Assembly: GCA_020633195.1 (NCBI GenBank)
Contig: JACKEC010000015.1
Span: 744,001 to 808,000, forward strand
DNA: 64,000 nt
DNA from: Sandaracinaceae bacterium
Lineage (GTDB): Bacteria > Myxococcota_A > Polyangia > Polyangiales > Sandaracinaceae
Reading direction: 5' to 3'
In this document: in pieces, positions 62,080-64,000 of the stretch
How the letters are laid out: the number at the start of each line of letters is the position of its first letter
How positions within the stretch are numbered: position 1 is the first letter of the stretch
Notes under the pieces: model-generated
Seen by the model: the letters and a program-made list of their open reading frames with translations, nothing else
The model's database searches: none
What the model was told of the DNA's origin: nothing
Position numbers and translations under genes: made by a program

Positions 62080-64000
62080 ATGCGGAGGTCGATCGTACGG
62101 CTCGTCTTCCTCGCGTGCCTCGCCTGCAGCGAGCCCACCGCCGTCCGACCGCCGGGGCCCGAGCAGATGTCGGCCCCCGAGCCCCCACCGGACGCGGCGC
62201 TCGTGATGCTCGTCGACCCGTTCGTGGGGTCGGCGAACGATGGGCAGACGTACCCGGGCGCGGTGACGCCATGGGGTCTCGCCTCACCGAGCCCCCACAC
62301 CACGGTGAGCGATGCGCTCGCGTGGCTGGCCGGTGCGAAGGCCAACGCGGGCTACCTCCACGGAGAGCCCACCCTTCATGGGTTCGGCCAGACCCACCTC
62401 TCCGGCGTGGGATGCCCCGATCTCGGCGGCCCGGTGATCGTTCCCACCGTCGGGGACGCACGGACCAGGTTCGACGCCTACGGCTCGCGCTACGAGAACG
62501 AAAGGGCCTACGCCGGCTACTACGCGGTCGACCTCATCGACCACGGCGTGCACGCCGAGCTCACCGCGACGGCGCACGTCGGGGTGCAGCGCTTCTTCTT
62601 TCCGGACCGCGACGGCGACGCCAACATCCTCATCGACGTCGGCCACACCCTGAGCTGGCGGAGGCCGGATGGTCGGGTCCGCGTGGTGTCGGAGACCGAG
62701 GTCGAAGGCTTCGTCACCGGCGGCAACTTCTGCGCGCAAGAGAGCGTCTCGACGATCTTCTTCGTGGCGCGCTTCGATCAGCCCGCGATCGAGATGGGCA
62801 CCTGGGGTGGTGAGCCGGAAGCGCTCGAGGCGCGCGGACGCGTGGGCGCGACGCTTCGCTTCCGCACGTGGCGAGGCCACCCGATCACGGTGGCGGTCGG
62901 CCTCTCGCTCACGAGCGTGGAGGCGGCCCGCGCGAACCTGGACCGCGAGGCGGCGGGCCGTGGGTTCGTCGAGCTGCGCGACGACGCGGCGAGGCGCTGG
63001 CAGGAGGAGCTCGGTCGCGTCGAGATCGAAGGCGGCTCGGACGCCGACCGACGCCGCTTCTACACGGCGCTCTACCACGTGCTCATCCACCCGAGCGTCA
63101 TCTCCGACGCCGGTGAGGAGGAGCGCTACTCGGTCTTCTCGCTGTGGGACACGTACCGCAGCGTGCATCCGCTGCTCACGCTGCTCTACCCGGAGCGGCA
63201 GCTCGGGATGCTGCGTTCGTTGCGCGCGCTCACCCGCTCGCTCGGGGCGCCACCGAAGTGGGAGCTCCTCGGCAACGAGGTCAACATGATGGTCGGCGAT
63301 CCGCTCGCCGTCGTGGTCGCGCACTCCGTCGACGCGGGGCTGCGCGGCTTCGACGAAGAGGCGCTCTACATCGCCATGCGCGACGCGGCGCTCGAGCGCG
63401 GCGTCGACGCGCACCGCCCCGCGAACGACGACTACCTCGACCTCGGGTACGTTCCCATGGAGCGCTCACTCGAAGCCTGGGGGCCCGTCTCGACGACCCT
63501 CGAGTACGCGCTGGCAGACGCGGGCCTCTCCCGCGTCGCCGTCGCGCTCGGTCACACCGACGACGCGTCGGCGCTCGCCGCGCGCGCCTCGAGCTGGGAG
63601 GCGCTGTTCGATCCAACGACAGGGCTGATCCGCCCCCTCATGACCGACGGGACGCCGTACGCGCCCTTCGACCCCGACGCCGAGGCCGGCAGCTCACCCG
63701 GCCCGCGCACCGGCGGCCCCGGCTACGTCGAGGGCACCGCCTGGGCGTACGCGTTCTTCGTCCCGCACGACATCGAGCGCTTGGTCGAGCGGCACGGCGA
63801 CGCGGCGACGTTCGTGAGTCGACTCGACGACGTCTTCACCACGGATCGATTCTCGATGTGGAACGAACCGGACATCGCGTACCCGTACCTGTTCGACTAC
63901 GTCCCCGGCGAGGAGGCGCGAACGCAACGAATCGTGCGCGACGCGATGGCCACCCACTTCGGCACCGGACCGAGCGGGCTGCCTGGAAACGACGACGCCG
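62080..64000 (+). CDS. GH92 family alpha-mannosidase lipoprotein, 3' end outside window
   Basis: 640 codons from ATG 62080 to the right edge, still open. VRLVFLACLACSEP is a lipoprotein signal (LACS). LVDPFVGSANDGQTYPGAVT, PWGLASPSPHT, FSLWDTYRSVHPLLTLLYPE, GYVPMERSLEAWGPVSTTLE, VEGTAWAYAFFVPHDIERL and MWNEPDIAYPYLFDY match the GH92 N-terminal and catalytic domains, including the catalytic-site Glu of NEPD. Family members are Ca-dependent exo-alpha-mannosidases acting on mannan or glycans outside the cell. Confidence 0.92.
   Translation, partial: MRRSIVRLVFLACLACSEPTAVRPPGPEQMSAPEPPPDAALVMLVDPFVGSANDGQTYPGAVTPWGLASPSPHTTVSDALAWLAGAKANAGYLHGEPTLHGFGQTHLSGVGCPDLGGPVIVPTVGDARTRFDAYGSRYENERAYAGYYAVDLIDHGVHAELTATAHVGVQRFFFPDRDGDANILIDVGHTLSWRRPDGRVRVVSETEVEGFVTGGNFCAQESVSTIFFVARFDQPAIEMGTWGGEPEALEARGRVGATLRFRTWRGHPITVAVGLSLTSVEAARANLDREAAGRGFVELRDDAARRWQEELGRVEIEGGSDADRRRFYTALYHVLIHPSVISDAGEEERYSVFSLWDTYRSVHPLLTLLYPERQLGMLRSLRALTRSLGAPPKWELLGNEVNMMVGDPLAVVVAHSVDAGLRGFDEEALYIAMRDAALERGVDAHRPANDDYLDLGYVPMERSLEAWGPVSTTLEYALADAGLSRVAVALGHTDDASALAARASSWEALFDPTTGLIRPLMTDGTPYAPFDPDAEAGSSPGPRTGGPGYVEGTAWAYAFFVPHDIERLVERHGDAATFVSRLDDVFTTDRFSMWNEPDIAYPYLFDYVPGEEARTQRIVRDAMATHFGTGPSGLPGNDDA

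Overview
The window is uniformly high-GC DNA from what is probably a myxobacterium-like member of Myxococcota. This rests on gene content, since no rRNA is present. The supporting genes are cysteine-rich lipoproteins with the myxococcal DGN...C repeat, a PEGA-type Ser/Thr kinase, an AgmX/TonB-C-like protein, a Roadblock/LC7 protein and an ECF sigma factor.

Region 1 (1-14752) is a secreted-toxin operon: a very large Cys-rich protein (its 5' end lies outside the window), a beta-propeller-like lipoprotein, a 2660-aa SpvB/FG-GAP/Rhs protein with a GIY-YIG-like C-terminal tip, and an overlapping small gene in the immunity position.

Region 2 (14753-25312) is a mobile zone. A REP-associated (RAYT-like) transposase gene flanked by REP-like repeats has been split by a 7.44-kb integrative element (16276-23717). 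The element carries a large serine recombinase, a rolling-circle HUH Rep with a frameshift, an AbiEii-like nucleotidyltransferase, HicBA, an XRE regulator and small genes. Both recombination junctions can be read, and removing the element restores the transposase reading frame exactly. A second truncated transposase copy lies next to tRNA-Gly(CCC).

Region 3 (25358-32546, minus strand) is a housekeeping operon: AgmX-like protein, 48-aa membrane protein, Roadblock/LC7, AroQ, AccB, AccC and a TPR protein.

Region 4 (32680-41913) holds Cys-rich lipoproteins, unknown genes, a putative antitoxin-Fic pair in which the fic frame is broken, a 3' fragment of tRNA-Leu that marks an attachment scar, and an 859-aa protein with a HEPN RNase motif (candidate defence gene).

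Region 5 (42469-47369) looks like a nitric-oxide/Fe-S stress cluster: two RIC (ScdA/YtfE) di-iron repair genes, an IscA-type protein, a cytochrome c lipoprotein divergent from an ECF sigma factor, a 2[4Fe-4S] ferredoxin divergent from an NsrR-like Rrf2 regulator, and an FMN reductase. The second RIC gene carries an internal inversion of about 0.3 kb.

Region 6 (47721-64000) contains two copies, 11,975 bp apart, of a module made of an HPF-like protein and a USP-Cache fusion. Around and between them are a peroxiredoxin-glutaredoxin fusion with an FAD disulfide reductase, a DegT aminotransferase, an AI-2E-family permease, the Ser/Thr kinase and a GAF-like/nucleotidyltransferase protein. A GH92 lipoprotein runs off the right edge. 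No CRISPR array, rRNA operon or chromosomal origin was seen.
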